From Roseibacillus sp. (GTDB taxonomy: Bacteria; Verrucomicrobiota; Verrucomicrobiae; Verrucomicrobiales; Akkermansiaceae): DNA of 8,244 nucleotides. A model generated the notes under the pieces. The model saw only the letters and a list, made by a program, of their open reading frames with translations. It made no database searches and was not told where the DNA came from. Positions within the stretch are counted from its first letter, which is position 1; every line of letters begins with the position of its first letter. The translations under genes were made by a program, and so were the position numbers. Positions 1 through 6,572 of the stretch are shown piece by piece. The stretch spans positions 18,169-26,412 of the forward strand of contig PBNG01000049.1 in the NCBI GenBank assembly GCA_002723015.1. The letters run 5' to 3'.

Positions 1-25
1 TAATGATTTCGTGGAAAGCGGAATT

Positions 26-1513
26 TCAGCGACCTCCACGTAGTGCCCGGAACGCCTCCCCGAGTGCATTAGCGGTGTCGCTCGCCAAGAGAGATTCCTG
101 GGATTGTCGTTTTTCCAACGCAATTTCGGATGCGCGCCCTGCAAGCCAAGCTGCGGAGCGGGCTGCATCGAGGCTTGTCATGCCACTGGCCAGCAGGGCC
201 CCGAGGACTCCGCTGAGCACATCTCCCTGTCCTCCTGAAGCCATACCTGGATTACCAGTTACATTGTAATGGAGATCCTCCCCGGCCGAGGTCACAATAG
301 TTCTGGAGCCCTTGTAGAGAAGCGTGCAGGGGTAGGAGCCAACAAAGGCTCGCGCACAATCCGCGCGACCCAGTACGCTGGCCTCGGGGAACATCCTTTC
401 CATTTCCCCCGGATGCGGGGTCAGGACCATATGGCTCTTTACCCTTCCCTCCATGCCAGCTGCGGACATCAGGTTCAACCCGTCCGCGTCAACGACCAGA
501 GGCATCCGGGAACACTCGAGCAATTTCAACAGTGCGTCAGTCTCCGTCTCCCCGGGGCAACCCAGACCAGGGCCAATCACCATTGCCGCATGGTGCTCGC
601 TGCCCAAATCCTCATAGCTGGAAAGGGCCCTCACCATTACCTCTGGAGGCACCCCGGTGGAGACCATGGGGAGGTAGTCTTTTTCCAGAACGTAGAGAGT
701 GACAAGACCCGCTCCTCCTCTCAACGCCCCAAGCGCCGAGAGGCTTCCTGCCCCCAGCATCCCCCTTGATCCTGCAACAATTCCAACACGGCCAGCCTGC
801 CCCTTGTGAGTATCAAAGTCTCTTGGAGGCAGCAGCCCGCGCAGTTTTGGTGCGGTCGTGAGTTCGTCACCGGGATAGGAATCGGGAAGCTCCTCCAGCG
901 GGATCACCTCGATCCGACCTACGTGATCCAGGGCCAGGTCTTCGACGAGGCCCTTTTTCGGAACTCCTATGGTCGCGGTAAGGCCGGCCCGGACTGCTCC
1001 CTCTGAAACCCTTCCATTATCGGGGTCCACCCCGGACGGAATATCGACAGAGACAACTTCCGCCCCGGCTCCATCTCTGAGAGCATTCATCTCAGCAGCG
1101 AGGCCAGCAATCGGATCACGCATTGGGCCCTTCGACCCAATCCCAAGCAAGCCGTCGATAAGGAGCAACGGCCCGGGCCCCATCACTAATTCAAACGCAT
1201 CATGCCGGACCTCGACTCCCCCAAGCTCTCGCAGCTTCCGGCGCGGAAGAATCCCAAGTTCAAGGAGCGGAAACGAGCACCGCACGGAAACCTTCCAGCC
1301 AGCCGCCCGAAGCACCTTCAGAGCAACAAGCGCATCGCCGCCGTTATTGCCCTTTCCCACATAGGCCACAGCGGTTCCTGAGATCGGATACAGGTCCCTG
1401 ATTGCCTCCCCGAGCCGTTTTCCCGCCTTATCCATCAGGCTTTCTGCGGAAATCCCGCTGCGGAACGCCTTCGCTTCCAGCTCCCGCATTTCCTGGCGAG
1501 TGATCAGGCCCAT
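26..1513 (-). CDS. nnr: Bifunctional NAD(P)H-hydrate epimerase / ADP-dependent NAD(P)H-hydrate dehydratase
   Basis: Metabolite-repair enzyme of the cytoplasm. The N-terminal half (YjeF_N/NnrE) interconverts R- and S-NAD(P)HX, and the C-terminal half (NnrD, ribokinase-like fold) dehydrates S-NAD(P)HX back to NAD(P)H using ADP. Epimerase domain, about residues 1-215: GKGNNGGDAL at 53-62 (K+/substrate loop), DGLLGIGSKGPMR at 120-132, and VDIPSGVDPDNG at 156-167. Dehydratase domain, about 220-495: HKGQAGRVGIVAGS at 236-249, VVDADGLN at 340-347, LTPHPGEM at 364-371, YKGSRTIV at 400-407, and GNPGMASGGQGDVLSG at 420-435 with predicted catalytic Asp431. The family usually has GGTGD, so Gln429 is a mild variant. 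At 495 aa it matches the fused bacterial form (E. coli Nnr is similar). The ATG is preceded by GAGGA at 1524-1528, 10 nt upstream, the best ribosome site in the window. The gene lies 60 bp downstream of the amidase gene on the same strand. The family call is firm. Confidence 0.96.
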   Translation of the reverse strand: MGLITRQEMRELEAKAFRSGISAESLMDKAGKRLGEAIRDLYPISGTAVAYVGKGNNGGDALVALKVLRAAGWKVSVRCSFPLLELGILPRRKLRELGGVEVRHDAFELVMGPGPLLLIDGLLGIGSKGPMRDPIAGLAAEMNALRDGAGAEVVSVDIPSGVDPDNGRVSEGAVRAGLTATIGVPKKGLVEDLALDHVGRIEVIPLEELPDSYPGDELTTAPKLRGLLPPRDFDTHKGQAGRVGIVAGSRGMLGAGSLSALGALRGGAGLVTLYVLEKDYLPMVSTGVPPEVMVRALSSYEDLGSEHHAAMVIGPGLGCPGETETDALLKLLECSRMPLVVDADGLNLMSAAGMEGRVKSHMVLTPHPGEMERMFPEASVLGRADCARAFVGSYPCTLLYKGSRTIVTSAGEDLHYNVTGNPGMASGGQGDVLSGVLGALLASGMTSLDAARSAAWLAGRASEIALEKRQSQESLLASDTANALGEAFRALRGGR

Positions 1514-1523
1514 CTGAACTTAA

Positions 1524-1528
1524 TCCTC
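1524..1528 (-). promoter_or_regulatory. Shine-Dalgarno-like site of nnr
   Basis: GAGGA on the minus strand, 10 nt before the nnr ATG. It supports the start at 1513. It is one of few plausible Shine-Dalgarno sequences here, because the other starts have none that is clear. Confidence 0.45.
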
Positions 1529-1549
1529 AAGTATGGATTGATCACGCCC

Positions 1550-1571
1550 CGGGGCCATCATGATTGCCCCG
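1550..1571. repeat. 22-bp near-perfect palindrome between amidase and nnr genes
   Basis: Plus-strand arms CGGGGC (1550-1555) and GCCCCG (1566-1571) flank ATCATGAT (1557-1564), itself a palindrome. The only mismatch is the pair 1556/1565. On the plus strand it is followed by TTTT (1572-1575). On the minus strand, the direction of the flanking genes, no T-run follows. It lies just after the amidase stop codon. It could be an intercistronic mRNA stem-loop, a protein-binding operator, or a terminator acting on antisense transcripts. The symmetry is seen directly; the role is not known. Confidence 0.5.
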
Positions 1572-1573
1572 TT

Positions 1574-2191
1574 TTAACGCTGGAAGCGATACTTGATAAT
1601 TCCGTCCGCGATCCCCCGGGCGATCGCATCCCGATAAGCTCCGGTCTTCATTCGGGACCTCTCCCGGGAGTTGCTGACAAATCCCCCTTCTACCAGGACC
1701 GCCGGATTCCGGGACGCCCTAAGCACATAGTATCGGCCAAACTTGACCCCCCGGTCAGAGGCTCCAACTCGTTTCAACATGCCTTCCTGAATCGCCTCGG
1801 CTAATGGCTTGCTCGCCTTGCTGTAATAGTAAGTCTCCAATCCTGATACGGAGCGCCGCCACGTGTAGTTGTAATGGAGGCTCACGAAGATCGCTCCCTT
1901 GAAGCGGTTTCCCATCGCGGCACGCTTTGAGAGCGATATGAATGTATCACTCTTGCGGGTCATCGTAACCCGGTACCCCTTCGCCACAAGATAGTGCTCC
2001 AGCCTCATGGCGGTATCGAGGGCAAGGTGCTTCTCGTAAACCTTTCCAGTTCGTCCCCCGCGGTCATCTCCCCCGTGACCGGGATCAATTACAACCCGAC
2101 TGAAATAACCAGCCCACGCCCCACACGAGAGCGCCAGAAGCATGAAGCCGGCGAAAACGGCTGCCCGGAGCGGAGGATGGCGAAGAGGCAT
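1574..2191 (-). CDS. Exported N-acetylmuramoyl-L-alanine amidase (Amidase_3 family)
   Basis: Zinc-dependent peptidoglycan hydrolase predicted to cut the bond between N-acetylmuramic acid and the L-Ala of the stem peptide in the periplasm. In the 205-aa form an N-terminal Sec signal peptide (basic MPLRHPPLR, hydrophobic stretch, AWA cleavage site near residue 27) leads into a single catalytic domain. Predicted zinc ligands and catalytic glutamate: His39 in IDPGHGG, Glu53 in VYEKH, His106 in SLHYN (commonly SIHAN) and Glu168 in VLVEGGFVSN (commonly ELGFLSN). All key residues are present. No AMIN, LysM or SPOR targeting domain is attached, so it is a minimal amidase. ATG at 2191 is preferred because it starts a compact signal peptide. 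An in-frame GTG at 2251 would add 20 residues, and neither start has a clear Shine-Dalgarno. Its neighbour nnr recalls E. coli, where nnr, tsaE and amiB are clustered. The family is certain, but the cellular role (division, remodelling or recycling) cannot be told. Confidence 0.93.
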   Translation of the reverse strand: MPLRHPPLRAAVFAGFMLLALSCGAWAGYFSRVVIDPGHGGDDRGGRTGKVYEKHLALDTAMRLEHYLVAKGYRVTMTRKSDTFISLSKRAAMGNRFKGAIFVSLHYNYTWRRSVSGLETYYYSKASKPLAEAIQEGMLKRVGASDRGVKFGRYYVLRASRNPAVLVEGGFVSNSRERSRMKTGAYRDAIARGIADGIIKYRFQR

Positions 2192-2299
2192 GAACGGCGG
2201 GACGGGAGTTTCAATCAGGCAACGATTGCCTTTTAGCCAAGAGGGGAACACGCGGAAAGGTTTTTCGACCGGCCCGAAGTAGCAAGCACCCGCCTTACT

Positions 2300-3184
2300 C
2301 TACCGGAAAGTCATGCGAGGCCGCTCTGACAACTTCCGAAGTCGTCCCCTGTTCTGAGCTTCCGCCTTGGGATCGTAGAATATCCCGCCCGAGATCATGA
2401 CGTCCCCATTGCTGAAGGTTGCCAGAGCAGGCTTTCCGCCCTGAGAGGGCTTGTAGTATTTGGTGCCGAGATACGTTCCCGTGGGAGTGACCGTGCCATG
2501 ACCATAAAGGTTCGGGGCGGCGAGAAAGAGCACGTGCAGGTTGTTTGCCCTGTCAACCGTCGCTTTTGGCGGCTTGCTACTGATCACCTCCCCCATGCGG
2601 AATGCCTGTAGATTGCGCCCGGTCCCGACATCCACAAGATGAACATAAAGGGATGATTTTCGGGCAGAATTGTGAATGGAAAGCCTGTATTCGCGAACGT
2701 TGTTGAGGCTCGGGTCCCCAATCCGCTGGCTATAAACCTGCCGCCCCACTGTCACGCTGAAATAGGTTGTGTTCGTGACGAAGTTCCCGCCACCTCCCGG
2801 GAGGCGAATCACCGCCTTGCAGTGAAATCTGCCAGGATCGGTAACGCGAAAGGCACCCGTAAGATCGACGCTCTTGGCTATGCTCCGCCCCGCCGGGATT
2901 CTTACCGGGCCAAAATTCATAGCTGCAAGCGGGCTGAGAGCAGTGCCACGCGAGTTTTTGATTTCGAAATCCAGCCAATTCAAATTGGTCCGTTCATCTG
3001 TGTGTATGACGAGGTCACGCCCTGCGTTGTTTGTAAGGCTCACCGTCGCAACCACCGGCTCGTGAGAGATGTATTCTCTTTTCGACATTGTGAGGCTTGC
3101 CTGAACCTGAGCGCAAGCCTGATGCAGCGGGAAAAATCCTGTGAACAAGAAGATTAGAAGGGGAAGCCTTGAGTCAGAGCGCAT
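2300..3184 (-). CDS. Exported protein of unknown function
   Basis: Not recognised. The 294-aa product starts with a clear signal peptide (MRSDSR, hydrophobic LPLLIFLFTGFFPL, cleavage near ACA-Q at residues 25/26), so it should be periplasmic or outer-membrane associated. Residues 27-148 alternate hydrophobic and polar positions and contain phrases typical of an Ig-like beta-sandwich, such as VVATVSLTNNAGRDLVIHT, IPAGRSIAKSVDL and DPGRFHCKAVIRLP. That is a fold-level guess only. Residues 165-275 look like a second beta-rich region (YRLSIHN, SLYVHLVDVGTG, NNLHVLFLAAP, YLGTKYYKP), perhaps with a repeat-blade character. The C-terminus is short and basic (RGRLRKLSERPRMTFR). The ATG lies 29 bp after the pseudokinase/SUMF1 stop on the same strand, so co-transcription is likely. 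No catalytic motif was seen. It is judged a real gene from its length, signal peptide and tight spacing. Confidence 0.85.
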   Translation of the reverse strand: MRSDSRLPLLIFLFTGFFPLHQACAQVQASLTMSKREYISHEPVVATVSLTNNAGRDLVIHTDERTNLNWLDFEIKNSRGTALSPLAAMNFGPVRIPAGRSIAKSVDLTGAFRVTDPGRFHCKAVIRLPGGGGNFVTNTTYFSVTVGRQVYSQRIGDPSLNNVREYRLSIHNSARKSSLYVHLVDVGTGRNLQAFRMGEVISSKPPKATVDRANNLHVLFLAAPNLYGHGTVTPTGTYLGTKYYKPSQGGKPALATFSNGDVMISGGIFYDPKAEAQNRGRLRKLSERPRMTFR

Positions 3185-3213
3185 GAGGGGGAACTGGGGA
3201 TGGGCCCGTGGGT

Positions 3214-4830
3214 TTACGTCTTATTGTCCTCTCTCCGCAAGGGAAACCCGTCGCCTGGGCCATGATTTTCGCCCTTTCCCTTTTCCTGCTGCTCTCGCTC
3301 AGGCTCCGGGGGGGGCCTCGGCTTGACGATCCGAAACCCCAGATCCGGCCGCCTGAGAGCCCTTGTGCTCAGCCAGTTCCGGCTCGACGCGCCACTGCCC
3401 GGCGCCTGAAAGGAGCCCCCACACGCAACCGGGACTTTTGCGTTCATGGGAAAAGAAGGATTGCTCTCAAGATCCCGTGACCACTCGGCTACGTTGCCAG
3501 CCAGGCCGTGGATCCCAAGCTTTCCTGAGCTTCGTGGTGGCTGGTCGACGGGGCCCCAATCATCAACGTAAGGAGTCACGTTGTCCTCAAGGGCCACCAC
3601 GGCCAGCCATTCCCTCAATGTTGGTAGCCGCCCCCCATTCCAAGTCGCGTAGGCATGGGCGTCCCACCAATCTACTCCCGTTACCGGGTGGTTGAGGTCA
3701 AACTGGCGCCCATTGAAGGGTCGCCCACCACGGGCCGCACTCAGCATCATCGGCCAATCAGTCGGCAAGTGGTCCAATTTTGTCCGGGGCTGGCTCTCGT
3801 GATCATACGACTTGCGCTGGCCCGGCCCCATGCCTGTCAGGGCCTCAAGAAATGTTGCGTATTCACCGATAGTAACCTCATGAGCATCGATGGAGAACGA
3901 CGCCAGCGTGGCAGGCTTTCCCTCATGATCAGTGTATACTCCTCCCGGGATGACAATCATGCCGGACAGATCCCGCGCGGCTGGCGCCTCACGCGCGCCT
4001 CCAGCCAGAAAGGCGAAGATCAGAATACCAACTACAGCTCCCCCGCCCGAAAAGAGCCCCGCCCTCTTTATCCGGCTCCAGCGCGAGGCCTTTGACGCCC
4101 ATTCTTCTGCTGCCCTCACCTCGGAGACAAGCGATTGCTCCAGTTCCTGCGCGGTGTTGGCAATCTGAGTCCAACTAGGACCAGCATGCTCCTCCGCGCC
4201 TGTCATGATGTCGAGCAGACGCGCTACCCGGGTAGCACCAACAAGACCGTTTCCCGCAAGAGAAGGGTGGAGCAACTCATGAAAGAGGTCTCCTGCCGTA
4301 CAAAGGTCCCGGGCGCTTTCATCAAATCCCCGCTCGCCTGCTACCGCAAGATTCTTGATCCGCAGTATCCCGTGCCCACTCAGCACAATATCTGAGAACT
4401 TGAGGGGAGCCCCCTTGATTCCTCGCTCTTCCATGTGGGCCATTGCTCTCCCAAGCTGTTTCAGATAACCCGCGATATCTCTGGGGGTGTACTTCTCCCC
4501 TGCCTCATGGAGCTCGGCAAAAGAGCGCCCGGGCAGTAATGCCCGGGTCCAGAAGAGCTCTCCTGCATCCTCGCCAGCCTCGAACACGGCCCCGATACCA
4601 GCATGCTCAATCGCGGCCTTGGTCCTTACATCCCTGAGAAAGAATGCTCGTTGCTGCCCGCCTCTCTCCCCTGCGGCTTTCTGCATGACGAGGATTACTC
4701 CCCGATCCATGGTGGTCTGCTGCGCATGATAGGTCCTCGTATTAGCGTCCTCTGAGACCATCTCGCCCAGCAGATAATCCCCCAGCCGCGATGGAGCGGG
4801 GTTGCCTGAAGCTTTTTCCGGAGAAGACAT
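3214..4830 (-). CDS. Membrane-anchored pseudokinase fused to an FGE/SUMF1-type domain
   Basis: A 538-aa protein. Residues 17-210 follow the layout of a Ser/Thr kinase (GDYLLGEMVSEDANTRTYHA, then VILVMQK, then LLPGRSFAELHE, then a helical lobe). However, the glycine loop, the beta-3 lysine, the HRD catalytic Asp and the DFG motif are all absent; KNLAVAG sits where DFG should be. It should therefore be a pseudokinase. One membrane helix follows at about 258-277, after the basic RWSRIKR, which puts the kinase-like part in the cytoplasm. The periplasmic part (289-503) is a formylglycine-generating-enzyme-like domain: MIVIPGGVY, HEVTIGEYATFLEA, HPVTGVDWWDAHAYATWNGGRLPTLREW, GLAGNVAEWSRD, GGSF and LGFRIVK, with the cysteine pair of true FGE missing. 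Kinase-FGE fusions are known in PVC bacteria, including Chlamydia Pkn1. Residues 504-538 are a charged, proline-rich tail that begins at an eight-C run. A ligand-binding or signalling scaffold is the likely role (inference). No Shine-Dalgarno is evident. Confidence 0.9.
   Translation of the reverse strand: MSSPEKASGNPAPSRLGDYLLGEMVSEDANTRTYHAQQTTMDRGVILVMQKAAGERGGQQRAFFLRDVRTKAAIEHAGIGAVFEAGEDAGELFWTRALLPGRSFAELHEAGEKYTPRDIAGYLKQLGRAMAHMEERGIKGAPLKFSDIVLSGHGILRIKNLAVAGERGFDESARDLCTAGDLFHELLHPSLAGNGLVGATRVARLLDIMTGAEEHAGPSWTQIANTAQELEQSLVSEVRAAEEWASKASRWSRIKRAGLFSGGGAVVGILIFAFLAGGAREAPAARDLSGMIVIPGGVYTDHEGKPATLASFSIDAHEVTIGEYATFLEALTGMGPGQRKSYDHESQPRTKLDHLPTDWPMMLSAARGGRPFNGRQFDLNHPVTGVDWWDAHAYATWNGGRLPTLREWLAVVALEDNVTPYVDDWGPVDQPPRSSGKLGIHGLAGNVAEWSRDLESNPSFPMNAKVPVACGGSFQAPGSGASSRNWLSTRALRRPDLGFRIVKPRPPPEPEREQQEKGKGENHGPGDGFPLRREDNKT
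3308..3315 (-). repeat. Eight-C homopolymer at the end of the SUMF1-domain coding region
   Basis: Eight G on the plus strand, read as C8 in the coding strand at codons for Arg-Pro-Pro-Pro-Glu just after GFRIVKP. Translated by hand, one extra C gives PRPPPGA and a stop at once. One C fewer gives a different basic tail that ends a few bases inside the next gene. Only the present length gives the 35-residue acidic/basic tail. It may be a slippage site, a recent indel or a sequencing error. Confidence 0.6.
4528..4547. repeat. 8-bp perfect inverted repeat with 4-nt loop inside the pseudokinase gene
   Basis: CCCGGGCA (4528-4535) and TGCCCGGG (4540-4547) are exact reverse complements around GTAA. 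The element lies in the codons for the TRALLPGRSF region (kinase hinge). GC-rich coding DNA yields such stems by chance fairly easily, so a regulatory role is not claimed. Confidence 0.4.
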
Positions 4831-4923
4831 GGAAACCAGAATCAGGATCCGACTACACCACAGAGTAAAACACCGGGAACCGAAAGTTATCCCTCCAGAC
4901 CATTAAACAAGCAGGCTCCGGCC

Positions 4924-6306
4924 CTAGAAATGGATCGCGTGTCCCTCAGCGTCGAGCGAAGCCTCATGAACGCCCTCGGTGAGAGTAGGGTGCGCATGGA
5001 TGGTTGCATGAAAGTCTTCGATCGTCGCCTCCAGAGTCAAGCCGAGGCCCATTTCCGCAATGATGTCGGTCGCATTGGCTCCGATGATATGTGCCCCCAG
5101 CAGCTCTCCGTGCTCTTCTCCAAAGAGCAGCTTGATGAACCCATCGGTCTCCGCTGCAGCCTGGGCTTTTCCAAGCGCCTGATAGGGAAACTTACCCGCC
5201 TTATAGGCGATCCCCTCCTCCTTCAGATCGCGCTCCGTCTTACCTACCGATGCAATCTCCGGATAACAATAGGTACAGCCGGGGAACGTCTCTACCCGGT
5301 TGGGTGTAGCCTCGGGCAGGAAAATACCCTCGACACACTGCGTTGCCTCATACATCGCTGTGTGGGCGAGCCACGGGGGTCCTGCGATATCGCCAATGGC
5401 GTAGACCCCGCTCATCGAAGTCTCATACCGGTTTCCTATCTCGATCCAGCCACGATCCGTAAATTCAGGAAGTTGGCCTCCGGGCAGGACGGGCACCACA
5501 CCAATGGCAACGAGGCAGACATCAGCTTCAATCACCTCGCTGCCCCGGGCATGCTCTACGGTCACCTTGACAGAGTCTCCAGAGTCTTCCGTCCCCGTGA
5601 CCTTTGTATCTGTCAGACATTTGATTCCCTGTCGTGAGTAGGACTTCTTGAGAGCATCCCCTATATCGTCGTCTTCGACCGGAACGAGGCGGGGCATCAT
5701 TTCTACCAGCGTCACTTCGGTGCCAAATGCATTATAGATGTAGGCGAACTCTACCCCAATCGCCCCGGCTCCAATAATCACCATGCTCGAAGGCTGGGAA
5801 GGAAGAATCATGGCCTCCCGGGATCCGATAACACTGCTGCCATTGAAAGGAAGCCCCGGAAATTCCCGGGCCTTGCCTCCGGTCGCGATGATGATGTTCG
5901 CCGTTTCGAGAACCTGCACGCTGCCGTCCTCCGCCTTTACCTCAACGTGGGTGCTGTCTAACACCGAACCATAACCCTTTACGTAGTCGACCTTGTTTTT
6001 CTTGAAGAGAAACTCAACCCCGCCTGCAAGCCGGTCGGAAACATTTCGCGAGCGGCCGATCACGGCGCCCCAGTCATAGGAGAGATTATCAAAGGCGATG
6101 CCAAACTCCGTGGCCTGATGTTTGAGGGTGTGGAAAAGGTGGGCGTTTTTCAGTAGCGCCTTGGTAGGAATACACCCCCAGTTCAGACACGTTCCGCCCG
6201 CCCGCTCTACCTCAACGCAGGCGACTTTCTTTCCCAGCTGCCCGGCCCGGATAGCGGCAACATAGCCGCCCGGTCCGCCACCAATCACAACGAGATCGTA
6301 GGACAT
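4924..6306 (-). CDS. lpdA: Dihydrolipoyl dehydrogenase (E3)
   Basis: Flavoprotein that reoxidises dihydrolipoamide on the E2 or GcvH subunits of 2-oxoacid dehydrogenase or glycine-cleavage complexes and passes electrons through FAD to NAD+. It is cytoplasmic. The 460-aa length is normal for the family. In order: FAD loop GGGPGG at 9-14; redox disulfide Cys40/Cys45 in GGTCLNWGCIPTK; NAD-binding GAGAIG at 179-184, with Glu202 at the end of the next strand favouring NAD over NADP; second FAD motif VYAIGDIAG at 301-309; dimer domain with CTYCYPEIASVG at 344-355; and catalytic His439/Glu444 in HAHPTLTE. No lipoyl domain is fused. The usual arginine/asparagine after the AIG strand is replaced by VVPVLPGG, a mild variant. 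No E1 or E2 gene is adjacent, so it may be shared between complexes. ATG at 6306 fits the family N-terminus; no clear Shine-Dalgarno. It is the first gene of the minus-strand run. Confidence 0.97.
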   Translation of the reverse strand: MSYDLVVIGGGPGGYVAAIRAGQLGKKVACVEVERAGGTCLNWGCIPTKALLKNAHLFHTLKHQATEFGIAFDNLSYDWGAVIGRSRNVSDRLAGGVEFLFKKNKVDYVKGYGSVLDSTHVEVKAEDGSVQVLETANIIIATGGKAREFPGLPFNGSSVIGSREAMILPSQPSSMVIIGAGAIGVEFAYIYNAFGTEVTLVEMMPRLVPVEDDDIGDALKKSYSRQGIKCLTDTKVTGTEDSGDSVKVTVEHARGSEVIEADVCLVAIGVVPVLPGGQLPEFTDRGWIEIGNRYETSMSGVYAIGDIAGPPWLAHTAMYEATQCVEGIFLPEATPNRVETFPGCTYCYPEIASVGKTERDLKEEGIAYKAGKFPYQALGKAQAAAETDGFIKLLFGEEHGELLGAHIIGANATDIIAEMGLGLTLEATIEDFHATIHAHPTLTEGVHEASLDAEGHAIHF

Positions 6307-6378
6307 GTAACAACGTCGAGTTCAAGGACCGCTCCCACCGGAGCCGTCGCACTCCGAAGCTGCTCATGCTCCGCTGAA

Positions 6379-6384
6379 TGTCAA
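6379..6384 (-). promoter_or_regulatory. Possible -35 element for lpdA
   Basis: A consensus TTGACA on the minus strand, 72 bp before the lpdA ATG. At spacings of 15-18 bp downstream no hexamer resembles TATAAT, so it is at best half a promoter. Confidence 0.2.
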
Positions 6385-6501
6385 GACCGAGCAGGCGAAG
6401 AGGGGGCTCCCCCGACGTTTTCCCCGCTTCCCGGAAAGCTCAGGATCCTCCGACTGATTCAGCCGGGGGCCGAATTGGCAAAAAGAACTCGAACGACGGG
6501 G

Positions 6502-6513
6502 GGAAGATCTTCC
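6502..6513. promoter_or_regulatory. Candidate operator: 12-bp perfect palindrome
   Basis: GGAAGATCTTCC is exactly self-complementary and lies 59 bp before the plus-strand start at 6573, in the divergent region, where a repressor or activator dimer site would be expected. One or two 12-bp palindromes are expected by chance in a window of this size, so the location is the main argument. Confidence 0.25.
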
Positions 6514-6572
6514 ATCCGCAAGTGAGGCTCGACCCTCCTCATAAACTACTTGAAAGTCTCTGCACGACGCCC

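Larger units (their letters stand above)
6307..6572. other. Divergent intergenic region between lpdA and the plus-strand gene
   Basis: 266 bp that should carry promoters for both directions. Visible in it: TTGACA on the minus strand at 6379-6384, GGGGG-CT-CCCCC at 6402-6413, and the perfect palindrome GGAAGATCTTCC at 6502-6513. An open frame from an ATG at 6378 runs through the right part into the plus-strand gene, but its residues (many Arg, Ser, Pro) do not look like protein. No RNA gene was recognised. Confidence 0.6.

Noticed and set aside
2192..2251. GTG start of the amidase gene, adding 20 residues
   Set aside because: It is possible, but it has no better ribosome site, and the ATG at 2191 gives a compact, standard signal peptide.
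3655..4095. Plus-strand open frame opposite the SUMF1 gene (146 codons)
   Set aside because: Antisense shadow of a well-supported gene. It is rich in Arg, Ser, Pro and Cys without recognisable domains.
3214..4830. Reading this gene as an active Ser/Thr kinase or sulfatase-activating enzyme
   Set aside because: The HRD, DFG and beta-3 Lys of kinases and the paired cysteines of FGE cannot be found at the expected places.
4831..4923. Possible terminator or promoter between lpdA and the pseudokinase gene
   Set aside because: Only 3-bp stems (such as CGG-TTC-CCG) and poor -10 matches are visible, and nothing has a stem plus T-run.
4930..5637. Long open frame on the plus strand opposite lpdA (235 codons)
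   Set aside because: It lies wholly antisense to an unmistakable lpdA, has no family motif, and its composition is that of a mirrored high-GC coding frame.
6402..6413. GGGGG-CT-CCCCC hairpin upstream of lpdA
   Set aside because: The short stem has too small a loop in GC-rich DNA, so chance is the simplest explanation.
6378..6572. N-terminal extension of the plus-strand gene from an ATG at 6378
   Set aside because: It would add 65 residues of Arg/Ser/Pro-rich sequence before a good signal peptide that starts at 6573, and it would occupy the whole promoter region.
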